Assembly (NCBI GenBank): GCA_002307035.1
Contig: DBTL01000159.1
Span: 1-22,143, forward strand
Length of the DNA: 22,143 nucleotides
Origin: Bacteroides sp. UBA1317
GTDB lineage: Bacteria > Bacteroidota > Bacteroidia > Bacteroidales > Bacteroidaceae
Direction: 5' to 3'
Shown here: positions 1 to 9,152 of the stretch, one piece after another
Numbering within the stretch: the first letter of the stretch is position 1
How the letters are laid out: each line of letters opens with the position of its first letter
Position numbers and translations under genes: made by a program
The notes under the pieces: generated by a model
The model's input: only the letters and a program-made list of their open reading frames with translations
What the model was told of the DNA's origin: nothing
Database searches by the model: none

Positions 1-2779
1 CCAAACCATAGGTACTAAATACTATATCTTTGTTTTGTGCATGTATAAGAAAAACGTTAGCCAATTGTTGTAAAATGGAAATAATATCTGTACGTTTCAC
101 TTTTAGTGGTAGGGTGTCATTCTCTAGTTTATCAAAATCCATTAATTGATTGACAAGTTTTAGCATTCGGTTTACACTTCGTTGTATAATGCGCAGAAGC
201 TTTTTGTTGTTTTCGGTAATGTCGGAACGGTCGCACAATTGAGCAACTGGAGCTGAAATCATAGTGAGCGGTGTACGGAATTCATGAGAAATATTGGCAA
301 AGAAGCTCATATTCATTTTATTGACTCTTTGTTCTTGTGCTTTTTCATGCTCCGCTCTTGATGTTGCTTCTTTTTCTGCTTTGATACGTAACCAGGAACT
401 AAATAATAAATAGATGATACCTGCTGCTACAATAAAATAGAAACAATATGCCCACCAAGATGCCCAAGGGGCAGGTGATACCATAACTGATATGGAATTT
501 TCAGCTTCAACAATGCTTTTGTCATTGTTCGTAACCTTAACTCTGAATATATATTTTCCAGAAGGTAAATTGGCATAGTATGCTTCGTTTTTATTACGGG
601 CATCAATCCAGAACTTATCAAAACCTTCTAGCATATAATAGTAATGTGCCTTTTCGTATTCGCAATAATCAAGAGCAGAAAATGATATGCTGAAACTGTT
701 TTGGTTATATTTCAAATGAATATCAGGTTTATAAGAGAGATGTTTGTCTATACAGCCTTTGTTATGAGGATGTATCAACTTATTGTGAATTTTTAAATCT
801 TCAAAGAGCAATGGTATATCTCGTTTAACAGCCACATCTATTGGATTAAAGAGTGTGAGTCCATGCGTACCTCCGAACACTAATGAACCATCTGGTAAGC
901 GGCATGAAGCCCGGTCATAAAATTGATTTCCGCCAATGCCATCTGTTGCGTAATAGGTTGTAATTTGTTTCATTGTACGGTCGTATTTGCACAATCCATA
1001 TTGTGTACTGACCCACATATTTCCTTGTAAATCTTCCTCAATGCTGCAAATATCTGTGCATGGAGTACCTAATATTGGCTGTAACCTGTTTGTGGCAGGA
1101 GAATAGAGCATCAATCCGTTTCCTACTGTGCCGATCCAGAGATTTCCACGCGTGTCTTCGAAAAGTGTAGTAGGGATGAATCTTGAGCGGCGAATGCTTT
1201 GCTGAATATCACTTTGAGGTATCATTAGTTGTTGTATCTTCCATGTATCAGGGTTGATAGTGTGGAGCATTTGTCCAAAAGAGGATACGATAATATTGCC
1301 ATTTGAGAGTTGTTTCATTGAAGGAGTGAAACAAAACCATTTTGGGTAGAGTTGAATACTTTTGAATGTGGTTTCACCTTTTTTTAAAGCATATGCTGTT
1401 TCGCTGTAAGTTCCTATCCAGATGGTTTTATTGCGGTCTTGGGTTATGCACATAGGAGCAGAAATAGAATATACAGCTTCTGTTTTTAAAACTTTATTTG
1501 AATATTTGCATTTAATGATTTTATGGGAGGCGCTACATAATAGCCAGATTGAATGATTATTATCTATAAAGATCTGGTTTACATCAAGGTTGTCTTCCTT
1601 TTTTCTAGGTAGTAGTTTATGTATATCGATTTTTTCAACTTCTTGTTTATTTAAATCATACATATACATACCATTCATTAGAGTGGAAATCCATAAGCGT
1701 TTTTCTTTGTCGACAGCTAAGGCAACTACGGATTTATGTTCTATGATTGAACGTAGATAATTGTTGTTATTGAATCGTTCTTTATAATTATATCGGACTA
1801 CATATCCTTGATCTACCGAACCTATCCATAGATTTTTTTGTGAATCGGTAAACATTTTGCTTATTTTAAAGTTAGGTGCTTCAAACGGAAATCCGTTTTC
1901 TCCTTGGCGTATTACATACTCTTCAATGTAGTTATATAGAAACATTCCATTTTGGGTGTTAATAAGTAAGCTGTTGTTACCATAAGGATGTATGTAATAA
2001 ATGGATAAATGTGACAATAATGGATGATTGCGGATTGGGGATGGTGTTTCAATGTATTTCTTAGTGCGCGTGTCAAATATTGAAATGTTATTATTACTGA
2101 TCAGCCACAATTCTCTGTTATTATGCATGTACGAATAAGTGAGATGTTGTTTTGTCGGAATGGAGTCTCTCAATTCCATAGTAGATGAATTGTATTGTCG
2201 AATAGAGAGGGGGCTGATAGCCCATAAATCATTGAAGCTATCTATGTAACATTTTACATTGAATGTTCTTTGAGGATCGAAATCGTGAATTAGACAATCA
2301 AATTGTTTAGTTTCAGAGTTGTATGCACAGAGATGTACCACCATGTTCAAAAATATTCTTCCTTCTTTGTTTTCTAAAAGCTGAACCCCGTTTTGGTTTG
2401 GAATGCTTAACGGTATTGGCTTAAAACTATCTTTATCGGTGTATTGGCATATTCCATTGACAGTTGCTATCCATAGCCTGTTTTCAGAATCACGGAATAC
2501 ATCCTGTATCTGATTGTCGGGTAATCCGATAGAATCATCAGTACAAAAATATTGATGGTATCCGTGTGCAGTACATTTATTGAGCCCCCGGAATGTTCCT
2601 ATCCATATATGCCCTTGTGCGTCCTCTGCGAAGCTAGATATTTTTTGATTAGAAATGTCATTGGCAATGACCGGGCTGGTTTCTTTCTTTTCTTGTTTTT
2701 CTGTTGTTTCTGTGCGCACGCAAGAAGAAACAAACAACAAATGGAGCAATAGCGTAAAAAGAAGAACGTTTTTTTTCAT
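1..2779 (-). CDS. Hybrid two-component system-type sensor kinase/regulator of the adjacent PUL (partial, C-terminus off window)
   Basis: Transmembrane sensor that should detect a glycan breakdown product in the periplasm and control the divergent susC operon. I translated the frame by hand from an ATG at 2779-2777; it is open to the window edge, giving 926 codons without a stop. Residues 1-23 form a signal-like hydrophobic segment. Many Reg_prop-type beta-propeller repeats follow, with motifs such as HIWIGT, RLWIAT, NLWIGS, RLWIST, TIWIGT, NLWIGT and NMWVST. A Y_Y_Y-like domain lies at about 670-760, a membrane helix at about 777-797 (YCFYFIVAAGIIYLLF), and a HisKA H-box reading ANISHEFRTPLT with the phospho-acceptor His at residue 832. 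The ATPase, receiver and AraC-type domains expected of a hybrid regulator would lie beyond base 1 and are not seen, so a plain histidine kinase is not excluded. Oddity: the signal ends in FVSSC, a lipobox-like sequence. Confidence 0.9.
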   Translation of the reverse strand, partial: MKKNVLLFTLLLHLLFVSSCVRTETTEKQEKKETSPVIANDISNQKISSFAEDAQGHIWIGTFRGLNKCTAHGYHQYFCTDDSIGLPDNQIQDVFRDSENRLWIATVNGICQYTDKDSFKPIPLSIPNQNGVQLLENKEGRIFLNMVVHLCAYNSETKQFDCLIHDFDPQRTFNVKCYIDSFNDLWAISPLSIRQYNSSTMELRDSIPTKQHLTYSYMHNNRELWLISNNNISIFDTRTKKYIETPSPIRNHPLLSHLSIYYIHPYGNNSLLINTQNGMFLYNYIEEYVIRQGENGFPFEAPNFKISKMFTDSQKNLWIGSVDQGYVVRYNYKERFNNNNYLRSIIEHKSVVALAVDKEKRLWISTLMNGMYMYDLNKQEVEKIDIHKLLPRKKEDNLDVNQIFIDNNHSIWLLCSASHKIIKCKYSNKVLKTEAVYSISAPMCITQDRNKTIWIGTYSETAYALKKGETTFKSIQLYPKWFCFTPSMKQLSNGNIIVSSFGQMLHTINPDTWKIQQLMIPQSDIQQSIRRSRFIPTTLFEDTRGNLWIGTVGNGLMLYSPATNRLQPILGTPCTDICSIEEDLQGNMWVSTQYGLCKYDRTMKQITTYYATDGIGGNQFYDRASCRLPDGSLVFGGTHGLTLFNPIDVAVKRDIPLLFEDLKIHNKLIHPHNKGCIDKHLSYKPDIHLKYNQNSFSISFSALDYCEYEKAHYYYMLEGFDKFWIDARNKNEAYYANLPSGKYIFRVKVTNNDKSIVEAENSISVMVSPAPWASWWAYCFYFIVAAGIIYLLFSSWLRIKAEKEATSRAEHEKAQEQRVNKMNMSFFANISHEFRTPLTMISAPVAQLCDRSDITENNKKLLRIIQRSVNRMLKLVNQLMDFDKLENDTLPLKVKRTDIISILQQLANVFLIHAQNKDIVFSTYGL

Positions 2780-2807
2780 AGTGCCTTTTATCGGTTAATG
2801 GATAATG

Positions 2808-2838
2808 CAAATGTAGTGAGAAGTAAATGATCGGCAAT
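2808..2838 (-). promoter_or_regulatory. Candidate Bacteroides promoter for the sensor gene
   Basis: Read on the minus strand, 2808-2815 is TACATTTG, an exact match to the Bacteroides -7 consensus TAnnTTTG. An ATTG at 2835-2838 sits 19 bases upstream, close to the -33 TTTG element. The implied transcript would start near 2800 and leave a leader of about 20 bases before the ATG at 2779. This is assigned by consensus only. Confidence 0.5.
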
Positions 2839-3050
2839 CTTTTTTTGACTGAATGATAAGGTAAAAGCTGTTGTGTAGCAGGTTTTGAATGAATAGATAA
2901 ACATTTGAATAAATAGGAAAGGTTAAATGAACATGCAGAAAAGATTTTGAAATGTATTGAACAGTGATGCTTTAGCGAAAGAAGTAATATTGCAAGAGTG
3001 AAATTAAAACTCTGATATATCTATATAAAAAACACTTTTTTTTCATTATT

Positions 3051-3094
3051 ACATTCGAGTACAGAAGAATCTGTATATGTTCACATCCGAGTTC
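3051..3094 (+). promoter_or_regulatory. Imperfect direct repeat, candidate regulator operator upstream of susC
   Basis: ACATTCGAGTAC at 3051-3062 and ACATCCGAGTTC at 3083-3094 match at 10 of 12 positions and are spaced 32 bases start to start, about three helical turns. They lie 139-182 bases upstream of the susC start. AraC-family domains commonly bind direct repeats on one face of DNA, so this is a reasonable operator candidate. The assignment is inference from position and repeat structure. Confidence 0.3.
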
Positions 3095-3232
3095 TTTGGC
3101 AATCAATGTGAGGTAAAATGCCATCAGGATAGAAAATTATTGAGTATAATAAATTATATAGAGTCTTCCTATTATGGAGACTGTAAATGCCTTGATAAAG
3201 AGCCTTTGTATTAATAATCTAATATGACTTAA

Positions 3233-6200
3233 ATGAAGAAAAGTATGAAAAACAATGAAGTAAAAAGATGGATTCTTTGGATATTCCTCTTTTTGGTACA
3301 GATTCCCTTATTATCCGCACAAGGACAAATAAAAGTTTCAGGAAAGATCGTTGATCAAAATAATGATCCGATGATTGGAGTAAGTGTACTGGAAAAAGGT
3401 ACAAGTAATGGCACAATTACAGATTTCGATGGAAATTATGTTTTATCTCTTAAACGCGGGGCTACTATTCTCTATTCTTATATAGGTTATATTAGTCAGG
3501 AAAGACAGGTTACTGCTGCCGGTGAATACAATATTACCTTAAAGGAAGATACTAAGACGTTAGAGGAAGTCGTCGTCGTAGGATATGGTGTACAAAAGAA
3601 GAGTTCTGTAACAGGAGCTATCTCACAGGTTAAACCGGAAGATATGGAGAATCGCACAGTCAATAATGCACAACAGGCATTACAAGGAAAAACTGCAGGT
3701 GTGCAAATCATTCAAACCTCTGCGGCTCCCGGCTCATCACCAACAGTACGTGTACGTGGCTATTCTTCCAATGCTTCTTCAGATCCGTTGTATGTCGTTG
3801 ATGGTGTCCGTCTGTCGGATATTTCCGGCATTGATCCTAATGATATAGCTTCAATGGAAGTATTAAAAGATGCAGCTTCGGCTGCAATATATGGTGCAGA
3901 AGCTGGTAATGGCGTCGTTTTAATTACAACAAAGAAAGGTAAATTGGGGGAAGGGAAAATTTCTTATGATTTTCAATTTGCGAGTCAATCATTAGCACGT
4001 ATCCCTAAAATGCTAAACTCTCAACAATATATTAATTATATGGTTGAAAGCAATACGTTTACCGAAGACTACTTATTGGAGAACTGGGATGGTACAACTG
4101 ATACTTCTTGGTCTGATGTTGCCTTTAATAACGGTCTTATGCAAAAGCATAATTTGGCTTTCACTGGTGGTAGTGATAAAGGAAATTATTATCTTTCTCT
4201 TACTTATTTAGATAATAATGGTATTGTAAAGGGAGATGCAGATACATATAATCGTATGACAGCGACTATTAATGCCGAACATCAAATTAAAAAATGGTTG
4301 AAAGTAGGTACTACAAATCAAATTGAAAAATACAATGTTCGTACAGTATCGTCAAATAATGAATATGGTAGTTTGTTGACTTCTGTTCTACAGCTCGATC
4401 CACTTACTCCAGATACTTATACTTATGAAGATCTTCCTGCTCACATGTTGACAGCTTTGAATGATGGAAAGCATTTGTTGCAAGATGAAAATGGTAATTA
4501 TTATGGGGTATCTAAATTTTTAGCATCTGAGCAATATCATCCTATGATTATGCGTGATAGTAGCATTGATAAAAATAGTGGTTTCAATGTACAAGGCTCT
4601 ATTTATGGAGATTTTAAACCTATTCAAAATTTAACAATAACGTCTAGGCTGGGCTATCGATTATCTGGAGCCAGAAGTTCAACCACTTCTTTACCATTCT
4701 ATGGAAATTCAGTACAAAGTAGAGATTATGTAGAGCAAAGTTCCCAGTCTTCTACTACAATTTACTATCAGTGGGAAAATTTCGCGAATTATCTTAAACA
4801 TTTCAGAGAACATACGGTTTCGGCTATGATTGGTATGTCTTATATAGAATCCACTTATGATTATGTTAGTGGTAGTTTGTCTGCTAATGGTGAAGATGCT
4901 TTATTAAAAAATGATCCGTTATTCTACTATTTAAACTATGCATCCTCTTCTGCAATCAAAAGTGTAGAAGGTGAAAAAACTCGTTCGGCAAAATTGTCTT
5001 ATTTTGGACGTATAGGCTATGATTATGACAATAAATACATGTTTCAGGCTTCCTTGCGCGCAGATGCAGCAGATCTTTCATTGTTACCTGCTACTAATCG
5101 ATGGGGGTATTTTCCGGCTGTCTCTGTAGGTTGGGCTATATCTGAAGAGAAATTTTATCAGCCTATAAAAGATAAAATGAATAGTTTGAAATTACGTGCC
5201 AGTTGGGGACAAAATGGTAGCCTTTCTGCCTTAAGCGACTACCTTTATAGTACTGATATGACAACGAGTGGTATTTATCCATTTACTTCAGGAAACACTT
5301 ATGTAACTGGGGCTGAACCTTCAACCATGGGTAATGATGAATTAAAATGGGAAACATCAGAACAGATTGATCTAGGAATTGACGCACGATTTCTACGTGA
5401 TCGTCTGACTCTTACTCTGGATTATTTTGATAAAAAAACTAAAGATCTGTTGGTTTGGAATACAACTCCATCATTGGCCGTTGGTGGTGAAACCTCACCA
5501 ATGAACGCTGGAGATGTAAGTAATAAAGGCTGGGAAATTGAACTGGGATGGAGAGATCAAGTGGGAGATTTTAATTATAGTATACGCACTAATTTAGCTA
5601 CTTTAAAGAATAAAGTAACATATCTTGATCCGTCTATTACGAGAATTGAAGGAACTAAATTTCATACAGGTTATGTAACTTATTTTGAGGAAGGGTATCC
5701 TGTATACTATTTTCGTGGCTATAAATTTGCTGGGATAGATTCTGACACTGGTGAGCCTACTTTTGCGGATTTGGACGAAAGTGGTGATCTTTCAGATGGA
5801 GATATGACATATATTGGTGATGCAATTCCTGATTTTACTTATGGTATCACATTGACGGCTGCTTGGAAAGGCTTTGATTTGACAGTGTTTGGAACAGGTT
5901 CTTATGGAAATGAGGTCTTTAATTGTATAAACCGTGCTGATTATGCAGCTTCCAATAAATTGAAAGAAATATTCTATGATAATCGCTGGAGCACTGACAA
6001 TAAATCAGGAACAGTACCCCGTGCCGGTGCAACACTAATGGACAAATATCAACGTTCTGACGCATTGGTCTTTAGTGGCTCATTTTTTAAGATTAAGCAA
6101 ATTCAATTGGGTTATACATTCCCGAAACATTGGCTGAAGAAAATCTGTGTTAATAATCTCCATATATATGCTTCTTTAGATGATTATATCACTTTTACCA

Positions 6201-6316
6201 ATTATCCGGGATTTGATCCTGAAGTTGCAGCAAGCACTACTTCAGGTATGGGGGTTGATAAAGGAGCATATCCATGTTCTAAAAAAGTTGTGTTTGGCTT
6301 AAACATTGAATTCTAA
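3233..6316 (+). CDS. SusC/RagA-family TonB-dependent outer-membrane transporter
   Basis: Outer-membrane beta-barrel that imports oligosaccharide with TonB energy, working under the SusD-like lid encoded next. It has 1027 residues, normal for the family. Residues 1-29 form a signal peptide (hydrophobic ILWIFLFLV, ending LLSAQ). A carboxypeptidase-D-regulatory-like domain follows at about 34-107 (VSGKIVDQNNDPMIGVSV). A TonB-box-like EEVVVVGYG leads into the plug, whose family motifs include PLYVVDGV and SMEVLKDAASAAIYGAEAGNGVV. The barrel fills the rest and ends in the terminal Phe (VVFGLNIEF). The ATG at 3233 is used; the ATG at 3245 (residue 5) would also leave a usable signal peptide. It is the first gene of a five-gene operon, 22 bases before susD. 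Substrate cannot be read from the sequence. Confidence 0.95.
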   Translation: MKKSMKNNEVKRWILWIFLFLVQIPLLSAQGQIKVSGKIVDQNNDPMIGVSVLEKGTSNGTITDFDGNYVLSLKRGATILYSYIGYISQERQVTAAGEYNITLKEDTKTLEEVVVVGYGVQKKSSVTGAISQVKPEDMENRTVNNAQQALQGKTAGVQIIQTSAAPGSSPTVRVRGYSSNASSDPLYVVDGVRLSDISGIDPNDIASMEVLKDAASAAIYGAEAGNGVVLITTKKGKLGEGKISYDFQFASQSLARIPKMLNSQQYINYMVESNTFTEDYLLENWDGTTDTSWSDVAFNNGLMQKHNLAFTGGSDKGNYYLSLTYLDNNGIVKGDADTYNRMTATINAEHQIKKWLKVGTTNQIEKYNVRTVSSNNEYGSLLTSVLQLDPLTPDTYTYEDLPAHMLTALNDGKHLLQDENGNYYGVSKFLASEQYHPMIMRDSSIDKNSGFNVQGSIYGDFKPIQNLTITSRLGYRLSGARSSTTSLPFYGNSVQSRDYVEQSSQSSTTIYYQWENFANYLKHFREHTVSAMIGMSYIESTYDYVSGSLSANGEDALLKNDPLFYYLNYASSSAIKSVEGEKTRSAKLSYFGRIGYDYDNKYMFQASLRADAADLSLLPATNRWGYFPAVSVGWAISEEKFYQPIKDKMNSLKLRASWGQNGSLSALSDYLYSTDMTTSGIYPFTSGNTYVTGAEPSTMGNDELKWETSEQIDLGIDARFLRDRLTLTLDYFDKKTKDLLVWNTTPSLAVGGETSPMNAGDVSNKGWEIELGWRDQVGDFNYSIRTNLATLKNKVTYLDPSITRIEGTKFHTGYVTYFEEGYPVYYFRGYKFAGIDSDTGEPTFADLDESGDLSDGDMTYIGDAIPDFTYGITLTAAWKGFDLTVFGTGSYGNEVFNCINRADYAASNKLKEIFYDNRWSTDNKSGTVPRAGATLMDKYQRSDALVFSGSFFKIKQIQLGYTFPKHWLKKICVNNLHIYASLDDYITFTNYPGFDPEVAASTTSGMGVDKGAYPCSKKVVFGLNIEF

Positions 6317-6338
6317 TTAATTTTAAATTAATAATAAT

Positions 6339-7907
6339 ATGAAAGCAAAATATTTATATATATATTTATTTGGTTTATTCTCAATTGTTGTCACTAGCTG
6401 TGAAGACCGTTTAAATATATCAAAACAAGGTAATTTAGGATCAGAGGAAGATTTCTATAAGACGGATGAAGATGCCGAACAGGCTGTTGCAAACCTTTAT
6501 TACAGTTTGCATGATATCTATTATAATTGGTTTTTTACAAAAAACTTGCTTGCTGATGACGTCTGGAGTGGAGGAGGGTCACGCGGTGATAATTCATCTA
6601 TGGAACAGTTGAACGAATATAACTTTGGAACAGACCATGCAATGATCGAAGAATTATATTCAGGAATGTATTCTGTTATATATAGTTCAAACCTAATCAT
6701 TGATAAGGTGAAAGCGGATACAGATGTAAAAAAACGTGCTATTGCTGAAGCAAAATTCTTTCGCGCATGGGCGCATTTTGAGTTAGTCACGATGTTTGGT
6801 ACAGCTCCAATTGTTGATCATTTGCTAGCATCATCAGAATATCGCCAAAGTAATGGAAATGCTGAAGAAACTTGGGCATTTATTGAAAGTGATTTGAATG
6901 ATGCTATTGATTCTGATATATTACCTTCTAAAACTGATGTAGATGATCAGGAAACAGGGATTCGCGTGACAAAAGAAGTTGCACAAGCTTATCTTGGGAA
7001 GGCACAATTGTTTCAAGGCAAGTATGCAGAAGCAGCTGCTACTCTGGATGAAGTCATTGAATCGGGTAAATACGCCCTTTATCAAAATGGTTTTGACATG
7101 CTACTTCATGCAGCAGCAAACAACAGTTGTGAGTCTATGCTAGAAGTACAGATGAGGAATGATACTGAACAAATATGGAACACATTTACAATGTTACACA
7201 TCATGCAGGGTTGGCGTACAGATAAATTGAGTTATAGTACCGATGTTAAAACATATATTGCAAGTGGTACTTATGGATTTGCCAATCCACGGGGAGAACT
7301 TTATGATGCATTTGTTGCTATGGAAGGTAAAGATGGATATCGTCTTAATTGTACAATGCGCACATATGAGCAGATGAAAGAATCTGGGATTACATTACAA
7401 AGTGGCGCTTATCTGTACGGGTCTGAAGGGTATTTTATGTGGAAAAATCGTCCTTTGAAAGAAGATTGTGTACTTGATTTTTCGGCTTTTCAGGCTCTTC
7501 AATACATTGATTTACGAATAATGCGTTATGCTGAAGTCTTATTGATGGCTGCGGAAGCACATGTTCAGGGCAATGTAAGCCAAGCAAAAGCGCTGAAATA
7601 TATTAATGAAGTTAGATCTCGCGCACAGCTTCTGGCTCTAGTTACAGTTTCTCTGGATGATATTAAGAAAGAAAAACGGTTAGAACTATGTTTAGAGAGT
7701 GTCCGCTATCAGGATTTGGTTCGGTGGGGAGATGCTTCGTCAGTAATGATTGATCAAGGAAAAGATATACCTAGTTTTTCTGCAGATGGCGTAGAATACT
7801 TGAATCAAAATACAGTATATGGGTTCAAAGATAAACATAAATTGTTGCCTATTCCATCAAAAGAATTACTTGTGAATACTAATATGCATCAGAATGAAGG
7901 TTGGTAA
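6339..7907 (+). CDS. SusD/RagB-family glycan-binding outer-membrane lipoprotein
   Basis: Surface lipoprotein that captures the glycan and caps the SusC-like barrel. It has 522 residues, typical for SusD. The signal ends VVTSC with the lipidated Cys at residue 21, followed directly by Glu-Asp. Acidic residues just after the Cys fit the Bacteroidetes signal for export of lipoproteins to the cell surface. Family features include the N-terminal EEDFYKTDEDAEQAVANLYY, tetratricopeptide-like helices around AKFFRAWAHFELV and AYLGKAQLFQGKYAEAAATL, the late ERKLE-like motif as KEKRLELCLES followed by VRYQDLVRWGDA, and the C-terminal LLPIPSKELLVNTNMHQNEGW, a close variant of the SusD ending. No separate surface glycan-binding protein gene lies between this gene and the esterase, so this is the only evident binding lipoprotein of the locus. 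Confidence 0.95.
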   Translation: MKAKYLYIYLFGLFSIVVTSCEDRLNISKQGNLGSEEDFYKTDEDAEQAVANLYYSLHDIYYNWFFTKNLLADDVWSGGGSRGDNSSMEQLNEYNFGTDHAMIEELYSGMYSVIYSSNLIIDKVKADTDVKKRAIAEAKFFRAWAHFELVTMFGTAPIVDHLLASSEYRQSNGNAEETWAFIESDLNDAIDSDILPSKTDVDDQETGIRVTKEVAQAYLGKAQLFQGKYAEAAATLDEVIESGKYALYQNGFDMLLHAAANNSCESMLEVQMRNDTEQIWNTFTMLHIMQGWRTDKLSYSTDVKTYIASGTYGFANPRGELYDAFVAMEGKDGYRLNCTMRTYEQMKESGITLQSGAYLYGSEGYFMWKNRPLKEDCVLDFSAFQALQYIDLRIMRYAEVLLMAAEAHVQGNVSQAKALKYINEVRSRAQLLALVTVSLDDIKKEKRLELCLESVRYQDLVRWGDASSVMIDQGKDIPSFSADGVEYLNQNTVYGFKDKHKLLPIPSKELLVNTNMHQNEGW

Positions 7908-7939
7908 TATGGAAATATTAATTCTTATAAAATAAAAAA

Positions 7940-9133
7940 ATGAAAAAATTATCTATTCTTTTAGTTGTGTCGCTAATGTGCGGTATTGTTTTTGCCCAAC
8001 AGGCTTTGTGGGGCGTACAGCCGCTTGTCTCTCCAGAAATTCATGACAATAATACTGTTACTTTCCGTCTTAAAGCTCCTAAAGCTGTGAAAGTGCAACT
8101 GACAGGTGATTTCATTCCTACTCAGAAGATGGATACACCTTACGGGAAGTATGATGCTCCCGGAACAGTCGATTTAGTAGAAGGTAAAGAAGGCATTTGG
8201 GAGTATACCACTCCCGAACCACTGAAGTCCGAGCTTTATAGTTATTCATTTCTTGTAGACGGGTTAAAAATTAACGACCCAAGCAATGTTTATATGATTC
8301 GTGATGTAGTAAGTGTAACTAATGTATTTATCATCGGTGGTGGCCGTGCAGACTTATACAAAGTAAACAAAGTCCCTCATGGCACAGTCTCACGTGTTTG
8401 GTATAATGCTCCGACATTGGGTATGAAACGTCGTATGACCGTTTATACTCCTGCCGGTTATGAAACTAGTGGAAAACGTTATCCTGTGTTCTACCTGCTT
8501 CATGGCATGGGAGGTGATGAAGAGGCTTGGATTGCCCTTGGGCGTACTGCACAAATCATGGATAATTTGATTGCACAAGGTAAAGCGAAGCCGATGATTG
8601 TAGTGATGACTAATGGAAATGCTTCGCAGGAAGCGGCTCCGGGTGAATCTTCATTGGGTTTTGTTTCTCCTACTATGCAGTTGCCTAAGACTATGGACGG
8701 TTCTTTTGAAATGTCATTCTCTGATGTTGTGAAATTTGCAGATAAAAATTATCGTACTATTAAGAGTAAATCAGGACGTGCTATCGCAGGACTCTCTATG
8801 GGAGGTTTTCATTCTATGCATGTTTCAAAGCTATTTCCCGATATGTTTGATTATGTAGGTTTATTTTCTGCTGCAATTGTACCTAACAAGGATGTAAAAT
8901 CTCCTGTCTATGAAGATTTGGAAGGCAAATTGAAAATTCAGTTTTCTAAGAAACCTGCTCTTTATTGGATTGCTATTGGCAAGGCTGATTTCCTTTATAA
9001 AGCGAATGAAGATTATCGTAAACTTTTGGACGAAAAAGGATATAAATATACTTATTATGAAACAGATGAAGGTCACATCTGGAAAAATTGGCGTATTTAT
9101 TTATCCGAGTTTACACCCTTATTGTTCCGCTAA
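7940..9133 (+). CDS. Secreted esterase, CE1/esterase-D type, with N-terminal E-set (CBM48-like) domain
   Basis: Predicted carbohydrate esterase that removes acyl groups (acetyl, feruloyl or similar) from the locus substrate, probably in the periplasm. It has 397 residues with a signal peptide ending at about residue 20 (MCGIVFAQQ). Residues 25-125 resemble the immunoglobulin-like E-set/CBM48 domain found before many Bacteroidetes CE1 enzymes (TVTFRLKAPKAVKVQLTGDF). The alpha/beta hydrolase domain runs from about 150 to the end: oxyanion region YLLHGMGGDEEAW, nucleophile elbow GLSMGG with Ser286, a likely Asp350 (IGKADF) and His379 (DEGHIW), so the triad appears complete. It starts 32 bases after susD and ends 19 bases before the first GH3 gene. 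The acyl group cannot be told from sequence; related families include feruloyl and acetylxylan esterases. Confidence 0.87.
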   Translation: MKKLSILLVVSLMCGIVFAQQALWGVQPLVSPEIHDNNTVTFRLKAPKAVKVQLTGDFIPTQKMDTPYGKYDAPGTVDLVEGKEGIWEYTTPEPLKSELYSYSFLVDGLKINDPSNVYMIRDVVSVTNVFIIGGGRADLYKVNKVPHGTVSRVWYNAPTLGMKRRMTVYTPAGYETSGKRYPVFYLLHGMGGDEEAWIALGRTAQIMDNLIAQGKAKPMIVVMTNGNASQEAAPGESSLGFVSPTMQLPKTMDGSFEMSFSDVVKFADKNYRTIKSKSGRAIAGLSMGGFHSMHVSKLFPDMFDYVGLFSAAIVPNKDVKSPVYEDLEGKLKIQFSKKPALYWIAIGKADFLYKANEDYRKLLDEKGYKYTYYETDEGHIWKNWRIYLSEFTPLLFR

Positions 9134-9152
9134 TCTTTATTGATACTATACT

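Larger units (their letters stand above)
2780..3232. other. Divergent intergenic regulatory region between sensor and susC
   Basis: This 453-base AT-rich gap holds no convincing gene. It must contain the control region of the susC operon. A good promoter faces the sensor gene. On the susC side I found no clean TAnnTTTG box; the nearest are one-mismatch forms, TAATATTG at 2985-2992 and TACATTCG at 3050-3057. Two copies of TTTGAAT lie 20 bases apart (2884-2890 and 2904-2910), and an imperfect 12-base direct repeat lies at 3051 and 3083. A weak susC promoter that needs an activator would fit control by the sensor's presumed AraC-type output domain. Confidence 0.6.

Noticed and set aside
2552..2752. 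Plus-strand open frame inside the sensor gene's 5' end
   Set aside because: It is opposite a clear propeller-coding sequence, and its hydrophobic tail is just the reverse reading of the signal peptide region.
3050..3057. TACATTCG considered as the susC -7 box
   Set aside because: It has a mismatch to TAnnTTTG, lacks a -33 TTTG at the right distance and overlaps the direct repeat.
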